Assembly (NCBI RefSeq): GCF_023499255.1
Contig: NZ_CP092183.1
Span: 2,903,501 to 2,967,500, forward strand
From: Couchioplanes caeruleus
GTDB taxonomy: Bacteria > Actinomycetota > Actinomycetes > Mycobacteriales > Micromonosporaceae
Length of the DNA stretch: 64,000 nucleotides
Reading direction: 5' to 3'
Shown here one piece after another: positions 8,403-20,386 of the stretch (positions are counted from its first letter, which is position 1; each line of letters opens with the position of its first letter). The translations under genes and the position numbers were made by a program. Below the pieces are notes generated by a model, which made no database searches, was not told the DNA's origin, and worked only from the letters and a program-made list of their open reading frames with translations.

Positions 8403-10646
8403 CTACGAGATCCGGAACCGCGCGCGCAGCAGGTTCTTCGTGCGCGAGTTCGGCCCCACGAGCAGGTCGAAGTCGCCGGGCTCGACGACGCGCCGGCCGT
8501 CCGCGGTCACCAGCGTGCAGTCGGCGGCGGCGACAGCGATGTCAACGGTGACGCTCTCGCCGGGCGCCACGGACACCTGCCGGTACGCCTTGAGCTCCTT
8601 CGCCGCCCACGTGACGCTGGTGACGAGGTCGCTGATGTACGCCTGCACGGTCTCCAGCGCCGGGCGGCTGCCGGTGTTCGTCAGCCGTACGCTCGCCCGT
8701 ACCGTGCCGTCCGGGGCCACGTCCGGCTCGGCGATTGCCAGGTCGGCGTACTCGACCGTGGTGTAGCTCAGGCCCTCGCCGAACGCGAACAGCGGGTCCT
8801 GGGTGAGGTCGGCGTACCGGTTGCCGTGCTGCCCGCGGATCTGGTTGTAGTAGATCGGCTGCTGGCCGACGTGCCGCGCGGCGGACAGCGGCATGCGCCC
8901 GGTGGGCTCGATGTGGCCGAGCAGGAGCTCCGCCACCGCCCGGCCGCCGCGCATGCCGGGGTTGAACGCCTGCACGATGGCGGACGCGCGCAGCGCCGAC
9001 GGCGGCAGCGCGGCGGGCTTCGAGTTGATGAGCACGACGACGGTGGGCGTACCCGTCTCGGCGAGGGCGTCGAGCAGCGCGATCTGACCGCCCTGCAGTT
9101 CCAGCGTCGCGGTGGACTTGCTCTCGCCGGTGAGCGCGACCGTGTCGCCGACCACCACGACGGCGTAGTCGGCGGCCCGTGCCACCGCGACCGCCTCGGC
9201 GATCATCGCCGGGTCGGCCTCCGCGGGGCGCGAGATCGGCGGCCGCGGCTGCCCGTCGCGGTAGAACTCGCCCTGCGGGTCGGGGACCAGCTTCTCGATG
9301 TCCGCGCCGCGGGCGGTGGTGACCGTCCAGTCCGCGGGGGCGACGGCCCGGAAGCCGTCGAGCACGGTCTCGATCAGCTCGCGCGGCTGGCCGTCGGGCA
9401 TCCAGTCGACCTGGCCGGAGGCGCCGGCCCAGTCGCCGAGCTGCGACTGCGGGGCGTCGGCGTTGGGGCCGATGATCGCGACGGTCCGCGGCTCGCCGGC
9501 GGGCAGCGGCAGGGTGCCGTCGTTGGCGAGCAGCACCAGCGACCGGCGGGCCACCTCGAGGTTGAGCGCGGCGTGGTCCGGGTGCCCGATGACCGCCGCC
9601 TGCCGCTGTGCGTCCGGGGCCCGCGGGTTCTCGAACAGGCCGAGCCGGAACTTCAGCCGCAGGATCCGGCGTACGGCGGCATCGATCTCCTCCTCGGCCA
9701 GCAGGCCGCGCTCGACCGCGGTCTGCGCACCCTCGAAGAACGCGGGGGTGGTCATGACCAGGTCGTTGCCGGCGCGGACGGCGACGGCCGCGGCCTCCAC
9801 CGCGTCCGCGCACACCTTCTGCTCCCAGACCATGCGCCCGACGTTGTCCCAGTCGGTGACGAGCGTGCCGGTGAAGCCCCACTCCTCCTTGAGCACGTCG
9901 TTGAGCAGCCACTTGTTCGCGGTGATCGGCACGCCGTCGATGGACTGGTAGCCCAGCATGAAGATGCTGCAGCCCTCCTTGGCCACCCGCTCGAACGGCG
10001 GCAGGAACCAGGCGCGCAGCTTGCGCGGGCTCAGGTCGGCCTCGCTGGCGTCGCGGCCGCCCTGGGTCTCCGAGTAGCCGGCGAAGTGCTTGGCCGTCGC
10101 GAGCACCGCGGTCGGGTCGCTCAAGCCGTTGCCCTGATAGCCACGGACCATCGCGGAGCCGAGCTCGCCGATCAGGAACGGGTCCTCGCCGAACGTCTCG
10201 TCGACCCGGCCCCAGCGCAGGTCCCGGGTGATGCAGAGCACGGGGGAGAAGGTCCAGTGGATGCCCGTCGCGGAGACCTCGACCGCGGTGACCCGGGCGA
10301 CCCGCTCGGCCAGCCCCGCGTCCCAGGTGGCGGCCATGGCGAGCTGGGTGGGGAAGACGGTGGCGCCGGGCCAGAAGCCGTGCCCGTGGATGCAGTCCTC
10401 GGCGGTGATCAGCGGGATGCCGAGCCGGGTGCCCGCCGCCAGGTCGATCGCCTCGAGCATGCGCTGCGGCGAGGCGTGCAGGATCGATCCGGCCAGGCGC
10501 GTGCTGACGGCGTCCTTGAGGTCCCGCCGCGCGTCGAGCTGGAGCATCTGCCCGACCTTCTCGGCCAGCGTCATCCGGCCCAGCAGGTCCTCGACCCGCT
10601 GGTCGACACTGAGCGAGGGATCACGGTACGGGTCGTCAGGGGCCAC
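8403..10646 (-). CDS. GH3 beta-glucosidase (cytoplasmic)
   Basis: This glycoside hydrolase of about 747 residues starts at GTG 10646, chosen because AAGGAG lies just upstream; the open frame extends further but without homology. Order of parts: an N-terminal TIM barrel with RVEDLLGRMTLAEKVGQM, the KHFAGYSE motif and the nucleophile aspartate in VTDWDNVG; a C-terminal alpha/beta domain (about 400-620) beginning RSLVLLANDGTLPLP; and a fibronectin III-like domain from about 650. No signal peptide is visible, so it probably hydrolyses imported oligosaccharides inside the cell. The genes downstream (APH kinase, epimerase) may form an operon. Confidence 0.93.
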   Translation of the reverse strand: MAPDDPYRDPSLSVDQRVEDLLGRMTLAEKVGQMLQLDARRDLKDAVSTRLAGSILHASPQRMLEAIDLAAGTRLGIPLITAEDCIHGHGFWPGATVFPTQLAMAATWDAGLAERVARVTAVEVSATGIHWTFSPVLCITRDLRWGRVDETFGEDPFLIGELGSAMVRGYQGNGLSDPTAVLATAKHFAGYSETQGGRDASEADLSPRKLRAWFLPPFERVAKEGCSIFMLGYQSIDGVPITANKWLLNDVLKEEWGFTGTLVTDWDNVGRMVWEQKVCADAVEAAAVAVRAGNDLVMTTPAFFEGAQTAVERGLLAEEEIDAAVRRILRLKFRLGLFENPRAPDAQRQAAVIGHPDHAALNLEVARRSLVLLANDGTLPLPAGEPRTVAIIGPNADAPQSQLGDWAGASGQVDWMPDGQPRELIETVLDGFRAVAPADWTVTTARGADIEKLVPDPQGEFYRDGQPRPPISRPAEADPAMIAEAVAVARAADYAVVVVGDTVALTGESKSTATLELQGGQIALLDALAETGTPTVVVLINSKPAALPPSALRASAIVQAFNPGMRGGRAVAELLLGHIEPTGRMPLSAARHVGQQPIYYNQIRGQHGNRYADLTQDPLFAFGEGLSYTTVEYADLAIAEPDVAPDGTVRASVRLTNTGSRPALETVQAYISDLVTSVTWAAKELKAYRQVSVAPGESVTVDIAVAAADCTLVTADGRRVVEPGDFDLLVGPNSRTKNLLRARFRIS

Positions 10647-10856
10647 GACACTCCTTCGGTCCGACCGCGCGACACACGGTCTCCGAGCTGCAACACATCG
10701 GTAAGCGTCGGAAGTGTCGCACAGCCCGGAACCGGTACCGGCGTCCGCGGGGGTCGGATCTTTGGTCAATGAGTACCGGAACCGGCGGGAACCGGAGTTT
10801 TCGGGACGGCTCAGACGCCGACCGGCCTCAGGCTCACGCGCCGGGATTGCGCCGGC
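10647..10856. promoter_or_regulatory. GH3 upstream region
   Basis: These 210 bases separate the GH3 start from the stop of the next small gene. They hold the AAGGAG ribosome site for GH3 and must hold its promoter. The stretch contains several ACCGGTACCGG-like and GGAACCGG repeats around 10728-10800 that could form operator or hairpin structure. I could not assign a convincing -35/-10 pair or a known operator consensus. Confidence 0.35.
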
Positions 10857-11090
10857 TCAGCCCACGGCATCGCTGTCGTCGATGCTCGGCACCTCGACGC
10901 CCACCGCGGTCAGCGCGTCGAGGCGGTCCCCGGCGGCGCGCTTCTCGGCCTCGGCGAGCGTCGCGTACTCGACCTGTACGGAAGGGTCCTCGAGGTCCTC
11001 GACACGGTCGAAGAAGCGCTGGGTCGCCCGGACGGCCTCGGCGTACGCGGCGGCGGTCTCCCGGATGCGCAGCAGATCCTGATCAGCCAT
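10857..11090 (-). CDS. Small hypothetical protein (77 aa)
   Basis: This small charged protein starts with MADQDLLRIRETAAAYAEAVRA and is predicted mostly helical, with an alternating Glu/Arg pattern that could form a coiled coil (residues 5-60). It lies 10 bases after the MDMPI-type gene on the same strand and is probably co-transcribed with it. I do not recognise the family. The reading frame fits actinobacterial codon use, with GC-rich third positions, which supports it being real. Confidence 0.55.
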   Translation of the reverse strand: MADQDLLRIRETAAAYAEAVRATQRFFDRVEDLEDPSVQVEYATLAEAEKRAAGDRLDALTAVGVEVPSIDDSDAVG

Positions 11091-11100
11091 GCCGACAGTT

Positions 11101-11598
11101 CTACCCCCGATCGGCCCGCCAACTCCGCAACGGCTCGGGCATGTCGAGCCCGGCGAACGACGGCGGCCAATCGGCGGCGGTGTATCCGGCGTCCAGGTCG
11201 ACGTGGTGCAGCTCCAGCTCGGTCAGCCGCCGCAGCAGCACCTGACTCCTGGGGAACGGATCGACGCCCGGAACGGACACCACGTCGTCCCATCGCTCCG
11301 GCGGCACGCCCAGCACGGTCGCCCGGAAGGCCTCCGCGGTCGCCGCGACGTCGCCGACGAGCTCGGCGGCCGTGCGATCCGAGCCGGCCTCGATGTCGGC
11401 GTTGCGCGCCTGCCGGCTCGCGTACGGCGGCTCGTCGACGAGGATGTTGCGCAACGCCTCCCCGCCCCGGGCCAGGTGCGCGAGCACGTAGGCGCGGCTC
11501 CAGCCGGGCAGCAGCGACGGCTGCCGGAGGTCCGCGTCGGTGAACCGGCCGGCCGTCTCCAGCAGCCGGGCGGTCGCCTGCTCGATGTCGTTCAGCAT
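11101..11598 (-). CDS. Maleylpyruvate isomerase-family (MDMPI/DinB-like) protein
   Basis: This 165-residue protein has the N-terminal MDMPI fold (PF11716): a first helix with ATARLLETAGRFTDADL, then LPGWSRAYVLAHLARGGEAL carrying the conserved metal-ligand histidine, and a later ELELHHVDLDAGY helix with the second histidine pair. These are mycothiol-dependent isomerases or detoxification transferases. It is shorter than the usual 200-250 residues because the C-terminal sterol-carrier-like part is absent. The start ATG at 11598 is seven bases after a TAGGGT box, suggesting a leaderless transcript. Confidence 0.82.
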   Translation of the reverse strand: MLNDIEQATARLLETAGRFTDADLRQPSLLPGWSRAYVLAHLARGGEALRNILVDEPPYASRQARNADIEAGSDRTAAELVGDVAATAEAFRATVLGVPPERWDDVVSVPGVDPFPRSQVLLRRLTELELHHVDLDAGYTAADWPPSFAGLDMPEPLRSWRADRG

Positions 11599-11605
11599 GG
11601 GACCG

Positions 11606-11611
11606 ACCCTA
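11606..11611 (-). promoter_or_regulatory. Putative -10 box for a leaderless MDMPI transcript
   Basis: On the minus strand TAGGGT ends seven bases before the ATG at 11598, a spacing typical of leaderless actinobacterial genes. It overlaps the stop codon of the preceding gene. The same hexamer occurs at the same distance before dapE. Confidence 0.4.
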
Positions 11612-12138
11612 AGGGCCCGTCCCGGCCGTCGGCTCCACGACCGGGTCCCGGGCGGGCCGGGCGACGAGGGCCGCGGTTCCCAGAGCGACGGCGAACAGCA
11701 GCACGCCGAGGAAACTGCACCCGAAGCCGTACGTGACGGACAGCGCCCAGAACGGTTTGCCGGGCGCGTCGCGGGTGATCGTCTGCATGACGAGCGCCGC
11801 GTACCCGAGGATGGTCTGCGGCAGCAGCAGGACCAGCGCGAATCCGGCGGTGCCCACGGTCAGCGCCCGGACGGTGCCGCCCGCGTCCTCGGTGCGGCGG
11901 CTCGCCCAGCCGGTGAGCAACCAGCCGATGAGACCGCCCGCGAGCAGTCCCAGCCCGGCGGCCGCGGGGACGCGGGCGGGCGTGACCCGTGCCGCAGCAC
12001 GTCGGCGGTCTCGCGTACGGTCGGCCGCCGCCGATCGGCGGGTGCCGCCTCCAGCAGCGTGCCGAGGAGCTCCGTGCGGCGCCGGCCCGGCGGGTACGCC
12101 CGCACCAGGAGCCGGTATCGCGCCTCCAGCCGGCTCAT
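11609..12138 (-). pseudogene. PadR-linked membrane protein gene with apparent 1-base frameshift
   Basis: The gene starts ATGA-coupled to padR (12138) with MSRLEARYRLLVRAYPPG, the usual N-terminus of the protein encoded after PadR regulators in actinobacteria. The frame then leaves the coding signal near 11986-11988. The membrane part (GLLAGGLIGWLLTGW onward, three or so helices, ending at 11609) continues in the next frame. Adding one G to the GGG run on the coding strand would restore a 176-residue protein reading LRHGVTPARVPAAAG across the joint. It is either a true inactivating deletion or a sequencing error in a G run. Confidence 0.65.
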
Positions 12139-12464
12139 GCGGTGGCCGGGTCCAGGTGCGGCCGGGCGGCGAGCTGGCGCGTCGCCGTCCGTGCGTTGCG
12201 GCTCAGCCGTTCGGCCTCGGCGGTCACGGCGGAGATCCCGCCACTGGTGAGGCGGTAGTAGCGGCGGTCGCGACCGTCCACCTTCTCCTCGTGGTCCACC
12301 TCGACCAGCCCTTCGGCCTCGAGGCGGTCGAGTGCCGCGTACAGCGTGCCGGCCTGGAGGGTGACCTGCCCCTCGGACAGGACGGCGGCCTCCCGGATGA
12401 TCCCGTAACCGTGCAGGGGGCGGCTGACCAGAGCGGTCAGGATCCAGAAGGTGGGCTCGCGCAT
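12135..12464 (-). CDS. PadR-family transcriptional regulator
   Basis: This protein of about 109 residues starts MREPTFWILTALVSRPLHGYGI, the standard PadR winged-helix opening. It continues with LQAGTLYAALDRLEAEGLVE (recognition helix and wing) and RRYYRLTSGG, followed by a C-terminal dimerisation helix. An alternative ATG lies at 12476, four codons upstream. PadR proteins are ligand-responsive repressors that commonly regulate their own operon, here including the broken membrane-protein gene coupled to its 3' end. A direct hexamer repeat upstream (12491-12504) is a candidate operator. Confidence 0.9.
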   Translation of the reverse strand: MREPTFWILTALVSRPLHGYGIIREAAVLSEGQVTLQAGTLYAALDRLEAEGLVEVDHEEKVDGRDRRYYRLTSGGISAVTAEAERLSRNARTATRQLAARPHLDPATA

Positions 12465-12490
12465 CGCGTGGGGCATGCCGGGAACACAAA

Positions 12491-12504
12491 GACTATCTGA
12501 CTAT
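12491..12504. promoter_or_regulatory. Direct repeat upstream of padR, candidate operator
   Basis: GACTAT-CT-GACTAT lies 15 bases before the upstream padR start and is followed (12505-12512) by a minus-strand TTGACCCA that resembles a -35 box. Paired ATAGTC-type half sites next to padR fit autoregulation. This rests on pattern only. Confidence 0.35.
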
Positions 12505-12552
12505 GGGTCAAGCCGCGGCCGTCCCGCTGAGCGGGAGCCGGGTGACACGAGC

Positions 12553-12598
12553 TTGCTCACGGATGGCACCCGTTATACGGTTCTCTGCATAGTCATGC
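12553..12598 (+). promoter_or_regulatory. argC promoter region with ARG-box-like palindrome
   Basis: A weak -35 (TTGCTC, 12553-12558) and -10 (TATACG, 12574-12579) are separated by 15 bases. Immediately downstream GCAT-AGTC-ATGC (12587-12598) is an inverted repeat resembling a half or whole ArgR operator; ArgR sites are AT-rich for this genome and contain GCAT/ATGC arms. GGAGG at 12599-12603 is the argC ribosome site. ArgR is encoded in the same operon, so feedback repression here is expected. Confidence 0.5.
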
Positions 12599-12608
12599 GG
12601 AGGTGGGT

Positions 12609-13610
12609 ATGGGAATCCGGGTCGCTGTGGCCGGGGCCAGTGGATATGCCGGGGGTGAGCTGCTGCGCCTGATCGCCGGCCACCCCGAGCTCGACCTCGT
12701 GGCCGCCACGGCGCACACGCAGGCGGGTACGCCCGTCGCGGCCGTGCACCCGCAGCTCGCGGGGTTGGACCTGACGCTCGGGGCCACCGATGCCGTCACC
12801 TTGAGCGACGCCGACCTCGTCTTCCTCGCGCTCCCGCACGGGCAGTCGGCGGCCCTCGCCGCGCAGCTGCCCGGCGGGGTGAAGATCGTCGACCTGGGCG
12901 CGGACTTCCGGTTGCGCGACGCCGCGGCCTGGGAGCGCTACTACGGCGGCGCGCACGCCGGCACGTGGACGTACGGCCTCCCCGAGCTGCCCGGGCAGCG
13001 CGAGGCGGCCGCCGCCAGCGACCGGGTCGCCAACACCGGCTGCTACGCGGCCACGATCACGCTCGCCCTCGCCCCGCTGATCGCCGCCGGGGTCGCCGAT
13101 CCCGCCGACGTCGTGGTGGTCGCCGCCTCCGGCACGTCCGGGGCCGGCCGGGCGGCGAAGGTGAACCTGCTCGGCAGCGAGGTGATGGGTGACCTGTCGC
13201 CGTACAAGGTGGGTGCCCACCAGCACGTGCCGGAGATCAAGCAGGCCACCGGCGCCGACTCGCTGTCCCTGACGCCGGTGCTGGCCCCGATGCCGCGCGG
13301 GATCCTCGCGACCGTCACGGCGAAGCCGATCGGGCGTACGCACCCGCGCGACGTGCTGGCCGCGGCGTACGCGGACGAGCCGTTCGTGCACCTGCTGCCG
13401 GAGGGCGCCTGGCCGCACACCGCGGCGACGCTCGGATCCAACTCGTGCCACCTGCAGGCGACGCTGGACGTCGACTCCGGGCGCATCGTCGTGGTCAGCG
13501 CGCTGGACAACCTCGGCAAGGGCGCCGCCGCGCAGGCCGTACAGTGCGCCAACCTGATGCTCGGCCTGCCCGAGACGGCCGGCCTGTCGGTGTTCGGGGT
13601 GGCGCCGTGA
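12609..13610 (+). CDS. argC: N-acetyl-gamma-glutamyl-phosphate reductase
   Basis: This 333-residue enzyme reduces N-acetylglutamyl phosphate to the semialdehyde with NADPH, the third step of arginine synthesis. The N-terminal Rossmann motif is VAGASGYAGGELL. The catalytic cysteine is in NTGCYAAT (Cys145 by this start) and the C-terminal substrate motif is GAHQHVPEI. ATG 12609 follows GGAGG by five bases; a GTG two codons upstream is less well placed. It is the first gene of a coupled arginine operon and overlaps argJ by four bases. Confidence 0.97.
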   Translation: MGIRVAVAGASGYAGGELLRLIAGHPELDLVAATAHTQAGTPVAAVHPQLAGLDLTLGATDAVTLSDADLVFLALPHGQSAALAAQLPGGVKIVDLGADFRLRDAAAWERYYGGAHAGTWTYGLPELPGQREAAAASDRVANTGCYAATITLALAPLIAAGVADPADVVVVAASGTSGAGRAAKVNLLGSEVMGDLSPYKVGAHQHVPEIKQATGADSLSLTPVLAPMPRGILATVTAKPIGRTHPRDVLAAAYADEPFVHLLPEGAWPHTAATLGSNSCHLQATLDVDSGRIVVVSALDNLGKGAAAQAVQCANLMLGLPETAGLSVFGVAP

Positions 13611-14779
13611 CCGTCACCGCCCCCAAGGGTTTCCGCGCCTCCGGCGTCGCCGCCGGGCTCAAGGCCAGCGGCGGGCCGGACGTGGCGCTCGTCGTCAACG
13701 ACGGGCCCGACGCGACCGTCGCCGGCGTGTTCACCGGCAACCGGGTCAAGGCCGCGCCGGTGCTGTGGAGCCAGCAGGTGCTCAAGGGCGGCGTGATCCG
13801 CGCCGTCGTGCTGAACTCCGGCGGCGCCAACGCGTGCACCGGCACGCAGGGCTTCCGCGACACCCACGCCACCGCCGAGCACGTCGCCTCGGTGCTGCGT
13901 GGCGGGCCGAAGCCGCTGCTCATCGGGGCCGGCGACGTCGCGGTCTGCTCCACCGGCCTGATCGGTGAGCTGCTGCCGATGGACAAGCTGCTGCCCGGCG
14001 TCACCGCGGCGGTCAAGCAGCTCGGCCCGGACGGCGGCGAGGCCGCGGCGACGGCGATCATGACCACCGACACGGTCGCCAAGAACGTGCACGTGGTCCA
14101 GGAGGGCTGGTCGGTCGGCGGGATCGCCAAGGGCGCCGGGATGCTCGCCCCCGCCCTGGCCACCATGCTCGTCGTGCTGACCACGGACGCGGTCGCCGGC
14201 TCGGAGGCGCTCGACACCGCGCTGCGCGAGGCCACCCGGGTGACGTTCGACCGCATCGACGCCGACGGCTGCATGTCCACCAACGACACCGTCCTGCTGC
14301 TGGCCAGCGGCGCCTCGGACGTGCAGCCCAGCCAGGAGGAGCTGACCGCCGCGGTCACCGCCGCCTGCCACGACCTCGCGCAGCAGCTCATCGCCGACGC
14401 GGAGGGCGCGACCAAGCACGTCGCGATCCAGGTGCTGGGCGCCGCCAGCGAGGCCGACGCGGTCGAGGTCGGCCGGTCGGTGGCGGGGAACAACCTGGTC
14501 AAGACCGCGCTGTTCGGCAACGACCCCAACTGGGGCCGCATCCTCGCCGCCGTGGGTACGACCGGCGCGGCGTTCACCCCGGACCGCATCGACGTGGGCG
14601 TGAACGGCGTGTGGGTGTGCAAGGGCGGCGCCGCCGCGGAGGACCGGTCCAAGGTGGATCTGCGTGGCCGGGACGTCACGATCCAGGTGCACCTGCACGA
14701 GGGGGAGATGGACGCGACGATCTGGACCACGGATCTGAGCCACGCGTACGTGCACGAGAACTCGGCGTACAGCACATGA
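13607..14779 (+). CDS. argJ: Glutamate N-acetyltransferase / ornithine acetyltransferase
   Basis: This 390-residue enzyme (GTG start overlapping the argC stop) transfers acetyl groups from N-acetylornithine to glutamate, making the acetyl cycle. The self-cleavage site that gives alpha and beta chains is in [14 protein letters not shown], with the nucleophile threonine at about residue 186. The C-terminal [27 protein letters not shown] segment (split here: [18 protein letters not shown]) is characteristic. Presence of argJ means a cyclic acetylation pathway, so ArgA is needed only to prime it, if at all. Confidence 0.97.
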   Translation: MTVTAPKGFRASGVAAGLKASGGPDVALVVNDGPDATVAGVFTGNRVKAAPVLWSQQVLKGGVIRAVVLNSGGANACTGTQGFRDTHATAEHVASVLRGGPKPLLIGAGDVAVCSTGLIGELLPMDKLLPGVTAAVKQLGPDGGEAAATAIMTTDTVAKNVHVVQEGWSVGGIAKGAGMLAPALATMLVVLTTDAVAGSEALDTALREATRVTFDRIDADGCMSTNDTVLLLASGASDVQPSQEELTAAVTAACHDLAQQLIADAEGATKHVAIQVLGAASEADAVEVGRSVAGNNLVKTALFGNDPNWGRILAAVGTTGAAFTPDRIDVGVNGVWVCKGGAAAEDRSKVDLRGRDVTIQVHLHEGEMDATIWTTDLSHAYVHENSAYST

Positions 14780-15638
14780 CCCCGCAGGAGAAGGCGGCCG
14801 TCCTCATCGAGTCGCTGCCGTGGCTGGAACGCTTCCACGGCTCGACCGTCGTCATCAAGTACGGCGGCAACGCGATGATCAAGCCGGAGCTGCAGCGCGC
14901 GTTCGCGGCCGACATGGTCTTCCTGCGGTACGCCGGCATCAAACCCGTCGTGGTGCACGGCGGCGGCCCGCAGATCTCGGCCATGCTCGGCAGGCTCGGC
15001 ATCGAGAGCGAGTTCCGCGGCGGCCTGCGCGTCACCACGCCCGAGGCGATGGACGTCGTGCGCATGGTGCTCGTCGGCCAGGTCGGGCGCGAGCTCGTCG
15101 GGCTGATCAACGAGCACGGCCCGTTCGCCGTGGGCCTGTCCGGCGAGGACGCGCGGCTTTTCACCGCCGTACGCCGGCACGCGGTCGTCGACGGTGAGCC
15201 GGTCGACATCGGCCAGGTCGGCGACGTGGCGTCCGTGGACACCTCGGCCGTCGACGACCTCATCGCCGCCGGGCGCATCCCGGTCGTCGCCACCGTCGCG
15301 CCCGACGCCGACGGGGTGGTGCACAACGTCAACGCCGACACCGCCGCGGCCGCGCTGGCCGTCGCGCTCGGCGCCCGCAAGCTGGTCGTGCTCACCGACG
15401 TGCCCGGCCTTTACACCAACTGGCCGGACACGTCGTCGCTCACCTCGCAGATCGACGCCGACGCGCTGGCGAAGCTGCTGCCGGGCCTCGAGTCCGGGAT
15501 GGCGCCCAAGATGGAGGCCTGCCTGCGCGCCGTGCAGGGCGGGGTGCCCGCCGCGCACGTCGTCGACGGCCGGGTCCCGCACTCGACGCTGCTCGAAGTC
15601 TTCACCTCGGAAGGATTCGGAACGATGGTGGTCCCCTC

Positions 15639-15642
<4 letters not shown>
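14776..15642 (+). CDS. argB: Acetylglutamate kinase
   Basis: This 288-residue amino-acid kinase phosphorylates N-acetylglutamate, the committed step. Motifs: KYGGNAM near the N-terminus, [10 protein letters not shown] for the acetylglutamate/ATP loop, [12 protein letters not shown] and LTDVPGLY near the ATP site, and [16 protein letters not shown] at the C-terminus. The extended N-terminal helix (residues 1-20) matches the arginine-sensitive hexameric kinases of actinobacteria, so allosteric inhibition by arginine is likely. The ATG overlaps the argJ stop (ATGA). Confidence 0.97.
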
Positions 15643-18218
<2,576 letters not shown>

Positions 18219-18222
<4 letters not shown>

Positions 18223-19121
18223 TCGCGCAGCAGCCCGCCGTCGAGGCCTTCTTCCCGGGCTTCGCCGACAACATGCAGAAGCTCCAGGCCCGCGGGCTCG
18301 AGTTCTACCTGGCCTCCAACGACACGCTGCGCCCGTTCCTCAACGAGGCGCCGTACGGCCACAAGCTCACCTGGCTGGACTTCACCGAGACCACCGGCGA
18401 CAAGGGCTGGGACACCGGCGAGTTCCTCAACCTGTTCAACGTGATCAACGGCATCGCGTTCGGCGACCGCGGCATCCCCATGCCGCAGTGGGTGATGGTC
18501 GACCTCATCCTCATGCCGTCGGCCGCGGTGATCGCCGCGCTGCCCCAGGCGCAGTTCACCGAGACGCTGGAGACCAGCGCGTTCGACGAGGACGCCAAGC
18601 GGCACCTGCGCGCGGTCTTCGACAAGGTGAAGCAGAGCGACTACAACGGCCCGATCCCGATCGGCGGCTACTGCGCGGCGCCCAGCGCGGCCCCCGGCAC
18701 CTGGGTCGGCTGGTCGCTGTGGTCGGTGATGACCAACGCCGGGCTGGGCCGCGCGCTCAAGGCCCTGGCGCTCTCGGTCTACCAGGCCCGCAAGCTCGAC
18801 GGCGTCACCCAGTACGACAACACCGCGCTGCGCGTGCACACCCGCTTCGGCCGGCTGCACATCCTGGTCGCGACCGTGCCGTTCCACACCTCGCCCGGCT
18901 CGTTCGTCTACGAGAACGACTTCACGGTGCCCGTGGCCGAGCGCGAGCCGGAGCCCACGTTCCTGCTCGACCCGTTCGACTACGAGCGCCAGCGCGCCAT
19001 GCAGAAGGCCATCGAGGCCCGGCAGTCCACCTACTACGTGCTCGCCCCCGGCCACCTCACGAAGGATGGGACGTCGTACGTGCCGATCCTCGAACTCCCG
19101 TACTCGCCCGAAGGAAACTGA
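18219..19121 (+). CDS. Unrecognised 300-aa protein coupled between argR and argG
   Basis: This gene is translationally coupled on both sides: its GTG overlaps the argR stop (GTGA, 18219-18222) and its TGA overlaps the argG ATG by one base. The protein has no signal peptide or long hydrophobic helix and looks like a soluble globular enzyme. Notable features are a Trp/Phe-rich N-terminal half ([20 protein letters not shown]), a [16 protein letters not shown] segment, a Gly/Trp-rich core ([20 protein letters not shown], about 148-167), a [20 protein letters not shown] region and a C-terminal PYSPEGN. I do not recognise the family. Its position predicts co-expression with, and possibly a role in, arginine synthesis or ArgG function. 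Confidence 0.88.
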
Positions 19122-20353
19122 TGTCCAAGCGCAAGATCGTCCTCGCGTTCTCCGGCGGCCTCGACACCTCGTACGCCCTGGTGTCCCTGCGTGAGCAGGG
19201 CTGGGAGGTGCTGACCGCCAACATCGACACCGGTGGCCTGCACAGCGGCGAGGCCGACGTGGTCCGCAAGCGCGCCGAGGAGCTGGGCGCGGCGCAGCAC
19301 TTCGTCATCGACGCCCGCGAGGAGCTCTACGCCCGCGTCATCACGTACGCGATCAAGGCCAACTACCTGCGCAACGGCGGCTACCCGTCGTGCGTGGGCG
19401 CCGAGCGGCTGGTGCAGGCCGAGAAGGTCGTGCAGGCGGCGATCGACAACGGCGCGGACGCGGTGGCCCACGGCTCCACCGGCGCCGGCGCCGACCACGT
19501 GCGCTACGACTCGGTGATCCGCGCGCTCGCCCCGCAGATGGAGATCATCACGCCGATCCGCGACGAGCGGCTGACCCGCGAGTACGAGCGCGACTACCTG
19601 CGCGAGCGCGGCTTCGAGACGCCCGAGAAGGTCACCACCTACTCGATCAACGAGGGCCTGATCGGCACGTCGATCGGCGGCAAGGAGACGTACGGCTCCT
19701 GGGACTACCTGCCCGAGGACGCGTGGACGTACACGAAGTCGATCGCGGACGCACCCGCCGACGGCGTCGAGCTGATCCTCGGCTTCGACAAGGGCGAGGT
19801 CGTCTCCGCGACCACGGCCGACGGCACGCCGATCGAGGGCACCGGCCCGGACGCGCCCAACTACGCGATCCTGCGCGCGCTCAACGTGCTCGCGGCCGAG
19901 CACGGCGTGGGCCGCGGCATCCACATGGGCTCGACGATGGTCGGCAACCTCGCCCGCGTCGGCTTCGAGGCCCCCGGCATGCTCACGCTGATCGCCGCGC
20001 ACCGCGAGCTCGAGCGCCTCGTGCTCAGCAACCGGCAGCAGGCCACCAAGGCCCAGCTCGGCAACACCTACGGCGACCTGCTGCACGAGGCCGTCTACTA
20101 CGACCCGATCCTCGACGACTTCCGCGCGTTCCTGGACAGCAGCCAGCAGCGCGTCACCGGCGAGGTCCGAATCAAGCTGATCAAGGGCAACGTGATCCCG
20201 CTGGGCAGCCGCAGCCCGCACAGCCTGCTGGACGCGGCCACCCGCCAGGGCGTCGTCTACGGCTACGGCTCGTCGCTGTGGACGGGCGAGCAGGCCCGAG
20301 CCTTCGCCCACATGTACGCCATCCCCGGCGCCATTCAGAAGAACGCTGTGTAG
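19121..20353 (+). CDS. argG: Argininosuccinate synthase (divergent type)
   Basis: This 410-residue enzyme joins citrulline and aspartate with ATP to argininosuccinate. The PP-loop is AFSGGLDTSYA, and YPSCVGAERLVQAE, GSTGAGADHVRYD and IGGKETYGSWDYLPEDAW supply substrate residues. The sequence is unlike the usual actinobacterial ArgG, whose loop is followed by SVAI; it looks more like the branch found in Bacteroidetes and some proteobacteria. AAGGAAACTG precedes the ATG at 19121. The gene closes the coupled arg run and is followed by a hairpin at 20387-20418. Confidence 0.94.
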   Translation: MSKRKIVLAFSGGLDTSYALVSLREQGWEVLTANIDTGGLHSGEADVVRKRAEELGAAQHFVIDAREELYARVITYAIKANYLRNGGYPSCVGAERLVQAEKVVQAAIDNGADAVAHGSTGAGADHVRYDSVIRALAPQMEIITPIRDERLTREYERDYLRERGFETPEKVTTYSINEGLIGTSIGGKETYGSWDYLPEDAWTYTKSIADAPADGVELILGFDKGEVVSATTADGTPIEGTGPDAPNYAILRALNVLAAEHGVGRGIHMGSTMVGNLARVGFEAPGMLTLIAAHRELERLVLSNRQQATKAQLGNTYGDLLHEAVYYDPILDDFRAFLDSSQQRVTGEVRIKLIKGNVIPLGSRSPHSLLDAATRQGVVYGYGSSLWTGEQARAFAHMYAIPGAIQKNAV

Positions 20354-20386
20354 ATGGCTGTTACATGGCCTCGCTGCGCTCGGCGG

